Part shown: one piece after another, positions 43,540-55,366 of the stretch
How the letters are laid out: the number at the start of each line of letters is the position of its first letter
Position numbering within the stretch: the first letter of the stretch is position 1
Source of the DNA: Palaemon carinicauda
Taxonomy: Eukaryota; Arthropoda; Malacostraca; Decapoda; Palaemonidae
Length of the DNA stretch: 64,000 nucleotides
Assembly: GCF_036898095.1 (NCBI RefSeq)
Contig: NC_090766.1
Location: 33,930,348 to 33,994,347 of the forward strand
Reading direction: 5' to 3'
Notes under the pieces: generated by a model
Told to the model about the DNA's origin: nothing
The model's database searches: none
What the model saw: only the letters and a program-made list of their open reading frames with translations
Program-made: the position numbers and the translations under genes

Positions 43540-44565
43540 AGCGAGTCCAGAAGTCAACTGTCTGCGCTTCATTACAGAAAACCCAGACCCTGCAGTTCAT
43601 GATTTTCTCTCCCTAGCGGTGAGAAAGCGTTTCGGGATTTCGAAAGCCAGTATAGACTTCCTTGAGGAATATAAGTGCAAATCTACTAGAAGGCAATATG
43701 AGTCATCTTGGAGAAAATGGGTGGCCTTTTGTCAAGGCGAAGATTCCGCAGGAGATCTTGACAGACTTCTGCTTATCTTTTTTCCCCACCTCCATGGTCA
43801 AGGGTTGGCAGCGAACACGATTTCAGCGTGTAAGTCTGCTTTGACAAGACCCATTCTATATGCCTTCCAGGTCGACCTAGGTAACGAGATCTTTAATAAA
43901 GTCCCGAAAGCCTGTGCTAGGCTCAGACCTTCAGCACCTCCAAAGCCCATTTCATGGTCTTTAGACAAGTTCTTCATTTCGCTTCTCTGTTGAGCAATGA
44001 AGAGTGTGCGTTAAAGGATTTGACACAAAAAGTTATTTTCCTATTTTGCACTCGCGTCCGGGGCCAGGGTTAGTGACATTGTAGCCTCTCGAGAGAGGCA
44101 GGTCGTGTTCAGTTCCTGGATGGGGAAGAACTGAACCTGTTTCCGGATCCTACGTTTCTCGCCAAGAATGAGTTACCCACCAACAGGTGGGGTCCCTGGA
44201 GAATCTGCCCTCTGAAAGAAGATGCATCTCTATGTCCAGTAAAATGCCTAAAGGTCTATCTTCATAGAACTTCAGACTTTAAGGGTGGTCAACTATTCAG
44301 GGGAGAAACATCAGGCTCAAATTTATCTCTGAATCAACTCAGAGCGAAAATCACATATTTTATTCGCAGAGCGGATCCTGACAATACACCCGCAGGTCAC
44401 GATCCGAGGAAAGTTGCCTCATTCTTAAATTTCTTTAATTGTATGGATTTTGAACATCTCCGTTCATACACTGGCTGGAAGTCTTCCAGAGTGTTCTTTC
44501 GCCACTATGCGAAGCAAGTAGAGGAACTAAAAGAGATCTGTGGTAGCAGTGGGTCGCGGTGTTAA
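43540..44565 (+). pseudogene. Element D tyrosine recombinase, frameshifted
   Basis: The first block (to 43993) has the core-binding domain: FGISKASIDFLEEYKCKSTR, SSWRKWVAFCQGE, AANTISACKSALTRPIL. After a shift, ASGARVSDIVASRER gives the catalytic Arg, and after another, FLAKNELPTNRWGPW, CPVKCLKVYLHRT, HDPRKVASFLNFF (His, Arg) and GWKSSRVFFRHYAKQVEEL (Trp, Tyr). It ends TAA at 44563-44565. All catalytic residues remain, but at least two frameshifts break the gene. Confidence 0.88.
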
Positions 44566-44888
44566 CCCTACTGTTTAACTCTGCGAGGAACAGTGGTCTT
44601 AATTGGGACGATTAATTCCAGGGTGAGTGTGTAGTTACATACTGTACTACAAACTAAGTGAGGGCACTGTGTTGCCCATCCAGACTGTTCCATTTCCGAA
44701 GGTGAACCTAGCATAAGTGCAGACATGTGTGCCGAGCGTTTCTAACGCTAATGTCATTGATTTGTAATACAGGCTTTTATGACTTTGATACCTCGGTATC
44801 TTAAAAGTGGCATCTAATGTTTTTTCTTTCAGACAAACAAGCTCTGTTTACTATCATACTTATGCTTAAAGTTTTGGGTTATCCTCTT

Positions 44889-44979
<91 letters not shown>

Positions 44980-45504
44980 GTGGTTAACCTGTCTATTTAT
45001 TGCCTGTCAATAATCTGGTTCTTGAGAACCTTGCGTCTCCTTCACCTGTGTCAATTTATTGGTATAATTGAGCATTCATTCTATGTACCTTATCTGGGAT
45101 AATTCTAATAGAATTGTTCCTTTATGCAAGCTATGTTGCATTGGTTTTCCTCCTATGCGGATATAAAACCTTTGTCCAATACAAGTATTGTGCGGAAAAC
45201 TGGTCGATATTTCATATTGACGCAGTGGTCCTTTACAAACTATGCTTTACTTAATATAGGGCGAGACCACTATATTAGCTTGCCTGGTATTCATACATAG
45301 ATATATGTACTCTTCGAGACTTTTCCAGAGTCTAGTAGGACTCTTCCCTGTAGGGGGCAGGAAGCTCTAACATAGTTTATAGTTAGTTGAAAAGATGTAT
45401 AACGGTAACATCTTAGGTCTCTAGGTCTAGTCGACCGGGAAAAAATTACCTCCGGGGAGTACGGCACGTTCTGAGAATCCACAGATACAGTAATGCTCTG
45501 GTAC
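44566..45504. other. Element D 3' noncoding region with long TA run
   Basis: Between the recombinase stop and the ICR. (TA)n at about 44890-44977; the rest carries no gene. Confidence 0.7.
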
Positions 45505-45602
45505 ACTTCCATCAGGACGACATGGCTTGAGCCCAAAAAACGGATTTTGAGCGAAGCGAAAAATCTATTTTTGGGTGAGATGGCCATGTCGTCCTGATGG
45601 AC
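45505..45602. repeat. Element D internal complementary region
   Basis: TTCCATCAGGACGACATGGC followed by TTGAGCCCAAAAAA is the reverse complement of the left end; CGGATTTTGAGCGAAGCGAA followed by AAATCTATTTTTGGGTGAGA and TGGCCATGTCGTCCTGATGG is that of the right end. Confidence 0.95.
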
Positions 45603-45678
45603 CCGCCCTTGCCTTTCTAAGAAAGGGCTGTAGGACCCCTCCCTACATACAGTATCTGTAGCACCTCGTGTACGCTAC

Positions 45679-46050
45679 AAGGAATACAGATGGCGCCAGG
45701 ATTGGCGCCAGGCACGCATACGAATCGGGGGATAGGGAAGCCTTGGGAGCGGCTCCCCCTTTTTCTTTCCCGAATTCGTATCTCGTCAATCACCTCCTAC
45801 GAGACGAAATCTCTGTCCAGGATGTAGATTGCCATGTGACGTGTCTAGAATACGTCCTCTGATATGTCGCGATATCCCTTTCACGAGGGATACTCGCTCC
45901 AGGAGTTAGAATTCTGGTACCTTAAGGTAAATTCTCTGGGAATATCGCCGTAGTTGTAATATACCCTAGGAAGCTACCCTATAGGAACTTCCATCAGGAC
46001 GACATGGCCATCTCACCCAAAAATAGATTTTTCGCTTCGCTCAAAATCCG
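45679..46050. repeat. Element D right terminal inverted repeat
   Basis: Inverse of 37430-37756 with one visible mismatch, followed by the right-specific terminus CTATTTTTG-complement...CTTCGCTCAAAATCCG. Confidence 0.95.
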
Positions 46051-46468
46051 TTTTATATCATGCGTTTCCTAAACACGCCAAAAAGCACGATAAAAAATGG
46101 CAACCAATGTTTTGTTTACGTTTATCTCTGATCATAATGAAGAAACAAACGCATTTACACATCTGTGTATAGGTTAGTTTTTGCATCGATTATATTGATT
46201 ATTCAGTACAGTATGTTGATTTTGTTATTACCAATGTTTTACTTAATTTTTCTTAGGACTTCCAAATGAAATGTTTTTCTTTATGACGCCGCCTGAAACG
46301 ACGGCGTCACAAAGTACGCTCAGTAAACAAACGAAGGCATTTAACGCGCATGATGAAAGTGATAAATAATGATATTACAGTAAAAGCTTTTAAAAAATAT
46401 GTTATTACAAATATTATTTACCGTATCTATATAAAATCATACATACGTAGCAAAGCAGGAAAACAATT

Positions 46469-46534
<66 letters not shown>

Positions 46535-46737
46535 GTTTTACGTACGTAAATGTAAATTTTAAACAAAAAAAAAAATAGCCCCATTTCATATAAAATAGGT
46601 TATTACAAATATTTTACTTTATCATATTACAGTAGTCTGTATAATACTGTAAAGTTCAGTACAGTATGTTGTTGTTATAGTCGTGGCGATGAAATTCTCA
46701 CGAAACAAAAACACGACATTCAATTACAACAGCTGAT

Positions 46738-46815
<78 letters not shown>

Positions 46816-47204
46816 GTTATACAATACTTATATATAGATGAAGAAACTAAAATTAGTTTTCTTAGTGTCAATTAAATACGAAACGAAAAAATTATGCTGA
46901 GTTTACATCCATTTCAATCGTTGCTAAAAATACGGCATCCGATTTCATCAGCAAACCACTATTTTTTGGGAAACATCATTTTATTCCAGAAAATTGCTAC
47001 TCTTTAAATAGTTAATTGCACATCAAGAAAGCGTGTACTTTTGTTTTTAAATTTCGGGTGTGTTTTAAAAATCGAGTATTGTTGACTTATTTTTGTTTTA
47101 CTTTTGGCTGTGATTAGATCAGCTGACGTCTAGCTGCCGCTCTTGAGAGTGTACGAATACACTAACAAAGTATCGTTTATACCATTTCTTAACTTATTCA
47201 AACC
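46051..47204. other. Interior of the Tigger-like element, with GA and CT microsatellites
   Basis: (GA)n at 46476-46532 and (CT)n at 46741-46811. No transposase frame was recognised. The sequence is AT-rich. Confidence 0.55.
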
Positions 47205-47719
47205 GTCTACAGCAGTGTTTCCCAAACTAGGGGGCGCGCCCCACTAGCGGGGCGTAGGGATGATACAAGGGGGGCGTGAAATCATCTGCTCGAAATTACT
47301 TGTTTAATAGAACAATAAAATCATTAAAAGAACAGCTGCATCCATCTCACTAAATTTGACCAGAAATTGTGCCATAGTCTCATAAGTATTTCCAAATATT
47401 ATATGCCATGTTTTCAAATTATCTATTCTTAAAATAGCAACTCAATTTTGCCAATTTGCTAATGTTTAAACTTTTTTTCGCTCACTTTGACTTTGAACCA
47501 AATGTTTCGTTTTTAGTTACTGGAATGTACTATTATTTGTTTGAGTGGCTTTCATTATTAAAATGTAATACAAACAGAAATCTGTTTTCCTGTATAATGC
47601 TAAGAAATAAATGTAAGAATCATTTCATATAAAAAAAGGAGAGGAGTGGGGGCGTACGGGTCTACTGGAAGCATAAAGGGGGCGTCAGCTAATATAGTTT
47701 GGGAACCACTGGTCTACAG
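47205..47719. mobile_element. Non-autonomous hAT element (499 bp) with 8-bp target duplication
   Basis: The element runs 47213-47711: CAGTGTTTCCCAAACTAGGG followed by GGCG at the left, and TATAGTTTGGGAACCACTG at the right, whose complement is CAGTGGTTCCCAAACTATA. The flanks are identical 8-bp direct repeats GTCTACAG at 47205-47212 and 47712-47719, the hAT signature. The interior has no transposase and contains GGGGGCG patches near both ends. Confidence 0.93.
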
Positions 47720-47799
47720 TATACAGTTGATATTACATAAGCACCAATGTGTTATAGACTATCAAATTTTTTTGTTTATTACATTTAAAACAACACACA

Positions 47800-47900
<101 letters not shown>

Positions 47901-48288
47901 CTACTTTTCACTACCTCCCATTCCTTACCTCTCTCTGTCTCTCTAACAAATGATATCTTTGTTGCTCCTCAAAGTTTCATTTATATTGAAAATCAATCAT
48001 GATTCAATTTTCCTTACTTTCTCCAATCTCGCACCATCGGTCACATCGCGGTATTTTCGAAATTTCCGGAAAATCCGCAATATATGTACAGTATATACAT
48101 GCGTTATGAAAAAAATCCGCGAAGTGGTGAATCCGCGATGGTCGAACCGCGAAGTAGCGAGGGATCACTGTATTTAGAATATGTCCAGGAATACTGTATT
48201 GAAAAAAATTACTTTTTATCATGAAAGAAAGTACTGTAGTATCATTCAAAAATCACAAAGTATTAGAATTTTTTTTTGTTTTTCTTAG

Positions 48289-48479
48289 TAACCTGTGGTG
48301 CATGGAAACAGTTGAAAGCAGTTTCAGCAGAAGAGGGATTGATAGCAACTGCTTATGAAGGAAAGTATGGGGAGTATGATCGTCTGTACCAGATGGTCAA
48401 GCTAGGGATATTTGCACCTGTCTCAGGACTTTATTCTTGTCCCCTTGCCATGACTGATGGTGCTGCTAAGTCTGCACAG
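48289..48479 (+). CDS. AidB/ACDH-11-type acyl-CoA dehydrogenase, exon 3 of the visible set
   Basis: Acceptor TTTTCTTAG precedes 48289; donor CAG/GTAAGT follows 48479. After completing Val with the G of the previous exon it reads 63 codons: TCGAWKQLKAVSAEEGLIAT, YGEYDRLYQMVKLGIFAPVS, GLYSCPLAMTDGAAKSAQ, ending in phase 0. The GLYSCPLAMTDGAAK stretch corresponds to the CPITMT region of bacterial AidB, where the flavin and substrate pocket of acyl-CoA dehydrogenases begins. It starts only 118 bp after the Tigger-like element's right end, so the insertion lies very near the acceptor. Confidence 0.93.
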
Positions 48480-49666
48480 GTAAGTTGATAAATATTTCAT
48501 TGAGAGAATTAAATCATTTAGAACAAGATTTACCATTCTGATTATTATGGTCATAAAGCCTTTTAATTAGACCATTATCCTATTGTAGACTTGTAAATGT
48601 GGTCTGAGTATTCGTTCATAAAGGAAAGACAACAGCTGGTAAAACTGAAAATTTCTTCTTGGAAATGGAACAAACATATTTAAAAAATCAATTTGTCACA
48701 ATTCCTGCATGTTATCTTTCTGCATACAGCCAAAAAATCTAAATATGTAGTTAATACCGTACATCCCATCACATATTTTATGATGAGTTCTACAAACATA
48801 GCCAAATCTAAATGTCATCTTGAGCTAATCATCTTCTTGGTGACATGTGACACTGTTAATGAAAATATTAATTCATGTGAAAAATGAGAAAGCTGTAAAT
48901 GGTCTTTCCATAACTTGTTAAAGGCATTCTTCTTCTTTTACAATTTTTGGGGGCCTTTTTGTGCTTCTTACTGTTAAACACAATATAGTATCAAGCTATC
49001 CCAGTCTCCTCCTCTGTGATTTGGTACCTCAGTGAATCATATCAAATCTCTTCCTGAAGCCTCTACTGACACTAATTTGAGAAGGGAATCATGAGTCTTG
49101 GTGCACCTTTCTATAATGGCTTCAGGCTCAAAATTGTTTAGCCTTTTTGCTCACTCAATCCTTTACACCCTTCTTCCTTCATATACCTTTCTTCAAACTA
49201 AGCAAAAGTTCTTCGCCAAGGTGAACCACTTAGACTGACTCTTCTCTACGAACACTGATCCTATAAAACAGCTATAAAAACAATAGTGAGATTTAGTTCT
49301 AGAGCAGACCTAAGAATGTTAGAGCCAAATATATAGGAAGTTAGTTCTTGTCTTGCAAAATTATTGTTTTGAGTTGAGTGTAGTTACAAGTTCACCAAGA
49401 AAAATTTCATGTACACTTCAGTGCTAGATAGAATTCACATATAAAACTACCAGTCTTTTTCTTATCAGGATCTTACAAAAGAGTAAATGTGTTTTCAAAG
49501 GCTTATTAAAAAGTAGTCTTAGACTGTGATATACAAGAAGCAATATAAGATTGACAATAAACCTATTTGATTACCTTTTTTTTATTTGAATACCTATGTT
49601 TTGCAATTTTTTTTCAACAAGTGTCAATATGAGTACTTTATTTAATGCTGAAAATGTATTTTATAG
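48480..49666 (+). other. Intron without recognised insertions
   Basis: GTAAGT donor to TTTTATAG acceptor, 1,187 bp. AT-rich; no transposon, tandem repeat or RNA gene seen. Confidence 0.7.
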
Positions 49667-49766
49667 ATGATAAAGTCACCCCATTTGAAAAAGGCTTATC
49701 TACACCTGACATCTCGTGACCCCAAGGTGTTCTGGACATCTGGACAGTGGATGACAGAGAAAAAAG
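49667..49766 (+). CDS. AidB/ACDH-11-type acyl-CoA dehydrogenase, exon 4 of the visible set
   Basis: Acceptor TATTTTATAG precedes 49667; donor GTAATT follows 49766. Reads 33 codons plus one base: MIKSPHLKKAYLHLTSRDPK, then VFWTSGQWMTEKK and G. FWTSGQWMTE is the diagnostic AidB-like motif that precedes the glycine-rich GGSDV segment; here the following residues must come from the next exon. That exon was not found before the window ends, so the gene continues beyond 64000 or past element E. Confidence 0.93.
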
Positions 49767-50766
49767 GTAATTGTTCCAATGTGTATCTAAACCTTTTGTC
49801 CTTTAAAACAGGGAATGTTTTTGGTGCAGCTGGAACGGCTGTAGAAATCTTTGACAACAGGTAGTGAACATGAATGAGTAGCCCTACCCACTCTCCAGAC
49901 AAAGTCTCTTCACTTTCATCTCGGCTGTAAGGAGTGTGGTTTTACTATTACATCCTATCCAAGGTTTGTTTCAGCTTTTTATCATACTTTTTACTTTGAA
50001 AGGTTGATATTGTCTTCATATTAATAATGTAACAAAGCAGGATGTGAGTATTGGTTGAACAGTGTATCGGTTTATGGCGAAACCTACAATACTGTAGGTC
50101 CACTCACTGCTCATTAGGGGCATGATTGTTTGAAATTACTGTACCCTTATTTACCAAGTGTAGATCATGGGTATCTGTTAAGGAAAAGTATTCTTTGAGG
50201 AGCGAGTTGGTTAAATCTTCTCCTTTGTTATTCTGGCAATGCCCATAACAATGCCATAGAGACTGTTTAACATCTCACACTCCACATCGACTTCACCGTT
50301 TGCTGAAGCTTTTGGCTATACGCCCCTATCTTGCTTCTCGGGAGTATGTATCAGGAACAGGGAGAACTCAGATTAACATCGGGGACTTTTTCAGGAGATA
50401 CAAACACAATTCCAACTAAAGTCATAAACCTCAGTTATTGTATTAGTTTCATAAGGAAATCCTTTAACAAAACAATATATAATTTGTTACAGAAAGCTAG
50501 ACAATATTTGCTATATGAAATGGGACTTTTTGTTGATTTTAGCAGCGGAAAATTGTAGGCATATGAGTTTGTTGAAAAAATACTCTCTAAGCCAAAATTT
50601 CAAAAAATTTGACTTAGAAACAGCTTCTTGGAACCTATTAAGTATGTAAGTTGAGGACTCTGTATTCCATTCCTTCTGCCATTAACTATCTCACTAACGA
50701 TTAAAATGGCCAGAAAATGCAAATTACTTTTTGAAATAGCTTTTAGCTTGATTTTCCATTCATCCT
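49767..50766 (+). other. Intron sequence before element E
   Basis: AT-rich intron DNA, nothing recognised. Confidence 0.6.
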
Positions 50767-50779
50767 TTTTAAATATTTA

Positions 50780-50940
50780 ACTTAGCCGGTGAATATATAA
50801 TAGCTGCTACTCAGCGGCTTGACAGAAAACACACTCAAAAAACTCGCGAGCGATCGCTATGAAGGTTGCGGGTGTGCCCACCAGCGCCAACTATCGGTCA
50901 GATACCACTCTTGCATGTAAACAAACCCTTCAATTCTTCT
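50780..50940 (+). repeat. Element E left terminal inverted repeat
   Basis: GAATATATAATAGCTGCTAC through CTCGCGAGCGATCGC to CCCTTCAATTCTTCT; reverse complement of 63834-63985. Confidence 0.95.
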
Positions 50941-51144
50941 CTGTCGACCTTGACGACAAGACGTATCAATACTCGCTGTAGAACCTGGAGTTTTCTCAAC
51001 ATATTTGGTGAAGTACTTCATTTTGGTTTGAGCTTTCGCAGTGCAGGTGTTTTTCCTCAACATAAACTCTTGAACTCTTTATTGAATCAGATTAATTGTT
51101 GATGACTTGGATTGTTTTTTTGGAATTTCTTTGACTAATTCAAA

Positions 51145-53604
51145 ATGGCTGACCCTTCACAAGTACCTAGATTTCGGAAGTGTAATGCTAGGGACTGTAA
51201 TAGGCATCTTCCAAAGGCATCTCTCGACCCACATACTGTGTGTTCCAATTGTCGGGGTAAAACCTGTCAATTGGGAGATCGGTGTGAGGAATGCGTGGGC
51301 CTTTCGGAATTCGATTGGCTCGAATACGATAAGTATGCACGTAGGCTAGAGAGAGATAGGGTAAGGAGGAGTTCATCTAGGTCTGTAGATTTTTCCTCTC
51401 CACATGCCCCTGAACCTAATCCTTCCCCTGTAGTGGTTGTTCCTAACCCCCCTTCTAGCACTCAGGAACCATCTATGCAAGACATGTTACGTGCTATTCA
51501 TGCCTTGGGGGAAAGAGTTGAAGCGTTAGCAACTGATCGTAATCAACTCATGGCTGACGTGAAGGAACTTAAGTGTCAGAGTGCCACAGCGGAAAGTGGG
51601 AAAGTGATTAGTGCGCAAAGTGTTGTGAACAGTGTTGCGACCGAGGGTTCGTCTGTTCGTGCCTGTCGTTCACCTAGTCCGGGACCTCTTGCAAGCTCCC
51701 AAGCCCAGGGGAGAAGTAATGTCGTACGACTTATGGGTTCGAGAGGCCTTGATCAGCGAACAGACGTTCCCTCTATGGTATCAGGCGTATCTCACCAAGA
51801 TCGCCCCTACCATAAGACGAGAGAGCCCATTTTCTCCTCGTCTTCCGAAGGCTTTTCGCGCAAGAAACCGTGGAGCAAGGTTTCTAGGCCTCTTAAACGG
51901 AAGTCGGTCCCTTCAGGACAGGTCCAGCGTCCTGGATGTAGTCATTGGGACAGTTCGGACCCGTTGCAGTCATCGGATGACTGCTCGCCGCCTAAGCAAG
52001 GCAAGGTTGTGCCGTCTCAGACGTTAACCCCGTCGGTTACCGCACCCATTCCCGTGGACCCTAAATGGGTTATACTGCAGGACATGCAGTCTAAGCTTGC
52101 CTCCCTTATGGAAGACTATTCTGCCGATAAGGTTTCCATTGAGCCTAGCCGTTTATCTCATCGAGATCCTGGCCTTCAGCCACCCAAACGTTCCTTTGTG
52201 CGTCCTGTTGACGTTGGTGTAGCCAAGTCACGTCAGTCAGGTTGTTTAGAACCACACTCGATGCGGTCTCGTGTGGATTTTCAGCCGCATTTGGACGTTA
52301 GGCAACTTGCTGATGCTCCTGTTGACGTTCAGGACGTTCGCCAACCATCGGAGTTAACTTGTTTTGACGCTGAGCGTCAACATCCGCAGTCTAGAGTTGT
52401 TTTGACTGCTCAGACTAGGCGGTCAAAGCAGTCTCGGGTGGACGCTGTGCGTCCTCACGCACCTGTTGTTGTTGACAGTTCACAGACTGTCAAGCAGTTA
52501 CATGACGTTGCGTCCTGGTCCGCTACTAATGCACCAGTGCTTGTGGACGCTGCGTGTCAAGCATTGCCAACCCCTTTGCTTGTTTCTCAGCAGTTGTCAG
52601 ATGAGGAACCTTCAGATGAGGACGTTGCTGACCCTCAGCCTGAGGATCATCCTTCAGATATTGATGAACCCAGAACAGTTCCGCCATCAATGGACTTTAA
52701 GAAAGTCATGTTAATTTTTAAGGAGTTGTTTCCCGATCACTTCGTCTCTGTTGCTCCTCGTTCGCCGCCGTCTGAGTTTGTTTTAGGCGTACCTGCTGAC
52801 ATGCCAGCCTTTACAAAACTTGTGCTCTCTCGCTCATCCAAGAGAGCTTTACGGCTTTTAGGCGATTGGTTGGAAACCAAGAGGAGTTTGGGGAAGACGG
52901 CCTTTGCCTTCCCTCCATCTAAACTCTCGTCTAGATCGAGCGTCTGGTATGCCACGGGAGAAGTTCTCGGCTTGGGAGTCCCTGCCTCTGCCCAGGGCGA
53001 CTTCTCAAGCCTTGTAGACTCTCCCCGCCGCCTAGCCATGAGACGCTCGAAGATTAGTTGGTCATCCTCGGACCTTGACCATCTGCTGAAAGGCATTTTT
53101 AGAGCCTTTGAAGTTTTCAACTTCCTTGACTGGTGTTTGGGAGCCTTAAGTAGGAAAATCTCATCGGCTGATAGAGATGTCTCCGTACTCATTATGTCCT
53201 GCATGGATAAAGCCATCCGCGATGGATCCAATGAGCTCTCCTCCTCTTTTACTTCAGGAGTCCTTAAGAAGCGAGAGTCCCTTTGCTCTTATCTGTCGGC
53301 AGGAGTTACTCCCTGTCAAAGATCTGAGCTACTCTTTGCTCCCTTATCGAAGTTTTTGTTCCCTGAACATTTGGTTAAGGACATAGCTTTGTCTCTCGTG
53401 CAGAAGGACACCCATGACTTGGTAGCGTCCTCTGCTCGCAAAGAGACTCCTTCGACATCCTTTTCTGCTAGACCAAGGATAGACACTCCGGCGTCCAGGT
53501 TTATTCCGCCCTTTCGTGGCAGAGCTCCCAGCAGGGGAAGTACTCGTGCCGAGGGAAAGAGAAGAAAGAAGAGAGGAGCCAAGTCCTCACGTGGCAGAGT
53601 CTGA
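51145..53604 (+). CDS. Element E gag-like protein (819 aa)
   Basis: Starts with ATG at 51145 in an ATTCAAAATGG context. Residues 13-50 form a Cys/His-rich, probably zinc-binding region (C13, C18, H21, H30, C33, C36, C41, C47, C50). A basic helix (YARRLERDRVRR) follows, and residues 111-145 look like a coiled coil (MLRAIHALGERVEALATDRN). The middle is low-complexity Ser/Pro/Asp-rich with VDVQDVRQ and DAERQ motifs. The conserved block from about residue 538 (PRSPPSEFVLG, GLGVPASAQGDFSSLVDSPR, LLKGIFRAFEVFNFLDWCLG) is shared with element B. The C-terminus is very basic (GSTRAEGKRRKKRGAKSSRG). Its last 89 nt overlap the RT frame. Role by position and layout: structural/nucleic-acid-binding protein; not demonstrated. 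Confidence 0.88.
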   Translation: MADPSQVPRFRKCNARDCNRHLPKASLDPHTVCSNCRGKTCQLGDRCEECVGLSEFDWLEYDKYARRLERDRVRRSSSRSVDFSSPHAPEPNPSPVVVVPNPPSSTQEPSMQDMLRAIHALGERVEALATDRNQLMADVKELKCQSATAESGKVISAQSVVNSVATEGSSVRACRSPSPGPLASSQAQGRSNVVRLMGSRGLDQRTDVPSMVSGVSHQDRPYHKTREPIFSSSSEGFSRKKPWSKVSRPLKRKSVPSGQVQRPGCSHWDSSDPLQSSDDCSPPKQGKVVPSQTLTPSVTAPIPVDPKWVILQDMQSKLASLMEDYSADKVSIEPSRLSHRDPGLQPPKRSFVRPVDVGVAKSRQSGCLEPHSMRSRVDFQPHLDVRQLADAPVDVQDVRQPSELTCFDAERQHPQSRVVLTAQTRRSKQSRVDAVRPHAPVVVDSSQTVKQLHDVASWSATNAPVLVDAACQALPTPLLVSQQLSDEEPSDEDVADPQPEDHPSDIDEPRTVPPSMDFKKVMLIFKELFPDHFVSVAPRSPPSEFVLGVPADMPAFTKLVLSRSSKRALRLLGDWLETKRSLGKTAFAFPPSKLSSRSSVWYATGEVLGLGVPASAQGDFSSLVDSPRRLAMRRSKISWSSSDLDHLLKGIFRAFEVFNFLDWCLGALSRKISSADRDVSVLIMSCMDKAIRDGSNELSSSFTSGVLKKRESLCSYLSAGVTPCQRSELLFAPLSKFLFPEHLVKDIALSLVQKDTHDLVASSARKETPSTSFSARPRIDTPASRFIPPFRGRAPSRGSTRAEGKRRKKRGAKSSRGRV

Positions 53605-54400
53605 CTGCCTGCAGCCTCAGACAGCAGTAGGTGCCAGACTCAAGAACTTCTGGCAAGCCTGGGAGAAGAGGGGCGCAGACCAACAGTCTGTGAGGTTGCT
53701 CAGAGAGGGGTACAAAATTCCATTTGTACACAAACCTCCTCTAGCGACTTCCCCCATCGACCTCTCTCCCATGTACCGAGAGGAATCAAAGAGACAAGCC
53801 CTGAAACTAGAAGTGTCTCTTTTGCTAGAGAAGGGAGCGGTGGTGAAAGTCTCGGACCTTCAATCACCGGGGTTTTACAACCGCCTCTTCCTAGTACCGA
53901 AGAAGACAGGAGGTTGGAGACCGGTGCTAGACGTCAGTGCTCTAAACGTCTTTGTCACGAAGACAAAGTTTACCATGGAGACCACGAAATCAGTCTTAGC
54001 AGCGGTCAGAAAGGGGGACTGGATGGTCTCTCTCGACCTAAGAGACGCATACTTCCACATCCCCATTCACTCAGATTCCCAACCTTTTCTGAGGTTTGTT
54101 TTCGACAATGTGGTGTACCAGTTTCGGGCCCTGTGCTTTGGCCTAAGTCCTGCTCATCTCGTGTTTACAAGGCTTATGAGGAATGTGGCAAAATTCCTCC
54201 ATTTATCGGGAATCCGGGCCTCCCTTTACTTGGACGACTGGCTTCTCAGAGCCTCGTCCAGTCATCGCTGTCTGCAGGATCTTCATTGGACATTGGATCT
54301 GACCAAGGAATTGGGACTTTTGGTCAACATGGAAAAGTCCCAGCTGATTCCATCCCAAACTATACTGTATTTAGGGATGGAGATTCGCAGTCCAGTTTTT
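53516..54400 (+). pseudogene. Element E reverse transcriptase, first part, cut by element F
   Basis: Opens with ATG at 53516, overlapping the end of gag in the +1 frame; recognisable homology begins LQPQTAVGARLKNFWQAWEK. Motifs: SPGFYNRLFLVPKKTGGWRP, VLDVSALN, SLDLRDAYFHIPIHSD, FGLSPAHLVFTRLM and YLDDW (Y238-D241), ILYLGMEIRSPVF. The frame leaves element E at 54400 and resumes at 61138 (RAFPSAP). The FGLSPAHLV box departs from the STAP seen in elements A and B, a possible defect. As it stands the gene is disrupted. Confidence 0.9.
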
Positions 54401-54422
54401 TCAATATTAAACTTACCCGATA

Positions 54423-54571
54423 ATCATGTAGCTGTCAACTCCGTTGCCCGACAGAATTCTATGGAGGGATACGCCAGCTATCACAATACTAGAAGGGGGT
54501 GTAATTACCAGCGCCACCTGTGGCCAGGTACTCAAGTACTTCTTGTTGACACCTCCTCAATTATTCCTCTG
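54423..54571 (+). repeat. Element F left terminal inverted repeat
   Basis: CCGATAATCATGTAGCTGTC to AATTATTCCTC, the exact complement of 60940-61090 apart from the terminal bases. Confidence 0.95.
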
Positions 54572-55335
54572 TCGTGCTTCCGGCAAGACGTTCTGGGATA
54601 CGCTTATGTTCTTGGAGTATTTTCACGACTTTGGTGAAGTATTTCTCTTTGATTTCGGCTGTCGCTTTACTGGAAACTTCTATATTAGCTTAGTTAGCTT
54701 TTGGAATTAATTTGATTAATTATGGTGACGAGAGAGTATGAACTCTCGTTCACCTTTCAATGGCCGACCCTTCCCTTAGACGGAAGTGTTGGTGTCTAAG
54801 AGAGTATAGACTCTCTTTCTTAATTTTGCTTAACAAAAGTTATAGATTTATTATATATCTCTCCGCCTCTTATAGGCCTCTTCGATTAACTTCCTTTTAT
54901 TATAAACTCATTAAAATTAATTTTTATATTTGTTTATATTCGACCTTCCTAATAGTAGGCGGTCTTTTACCGAAGTTAATAAACTTTGAGCCCGTCATTT
55001 CGGTTTTACCTGTTAACATATTATGCTATTTCCACCACAGAGTTTGAAAGATTTTCTTTGACAGTCTCGTACTGTTTTCAAAGTTGAACTAACGTTTTGT
55101 TTTGTCTCTGCAGTTGTTGACGTTCAGAACGTTCAACTTGCACTCTATCGTTACGATAGAGAAAGAATGTTCACGGTTTCACGTTGCAGTAAGAGTAACC
55201 GTGTCTAGCGTTTTGTTCTTTCTTTCTTAACTTAATGGTTTTGATCCTAATAAAGGAACTTTTCAGTTTTTTCCTTTAACAATAATATGTTTTAACGATA
55301 TATATGATTGGGCTCTTCTCTCAGGTTCTAAGTCA

Positions 55336-55366
<31 letters not shown>

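Larger units (their letters stand above)
37411..46050 (+). mobile_element. DIRS-type retrotransposon D (8,640 bp), distinct lineage
   Basis: Ends are fixed by the ICR (45505-45602): the left terminus TTTTTTGGGCTCAAGCC and right terminus CTCAAAATCCG are the complements of its two halves, joined at 45540/45541. The inverted repeats match over about 325 bp with one visible difference. Internal order: gag-like gene with an apparent intron, RT (YLDD), RNase H, LFAT/FPP region and tyrosine recombinase. The enzymes are divergent from A, B, E and F, and gag shares no obvious sequence with theirs. Coding regions have many frameshifts. It is inserted about 230 bp inside the Tigger-like element. Confidence 0.93.

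Noticed and set aside
45668..45862. Matching 57-residue peptides at 37571-37825 (minus) and 45668-45862 (plus)
   Set aside because: They lie in the two inverted repeats of element D, so identity reflects the repeats, not a conserved gene.
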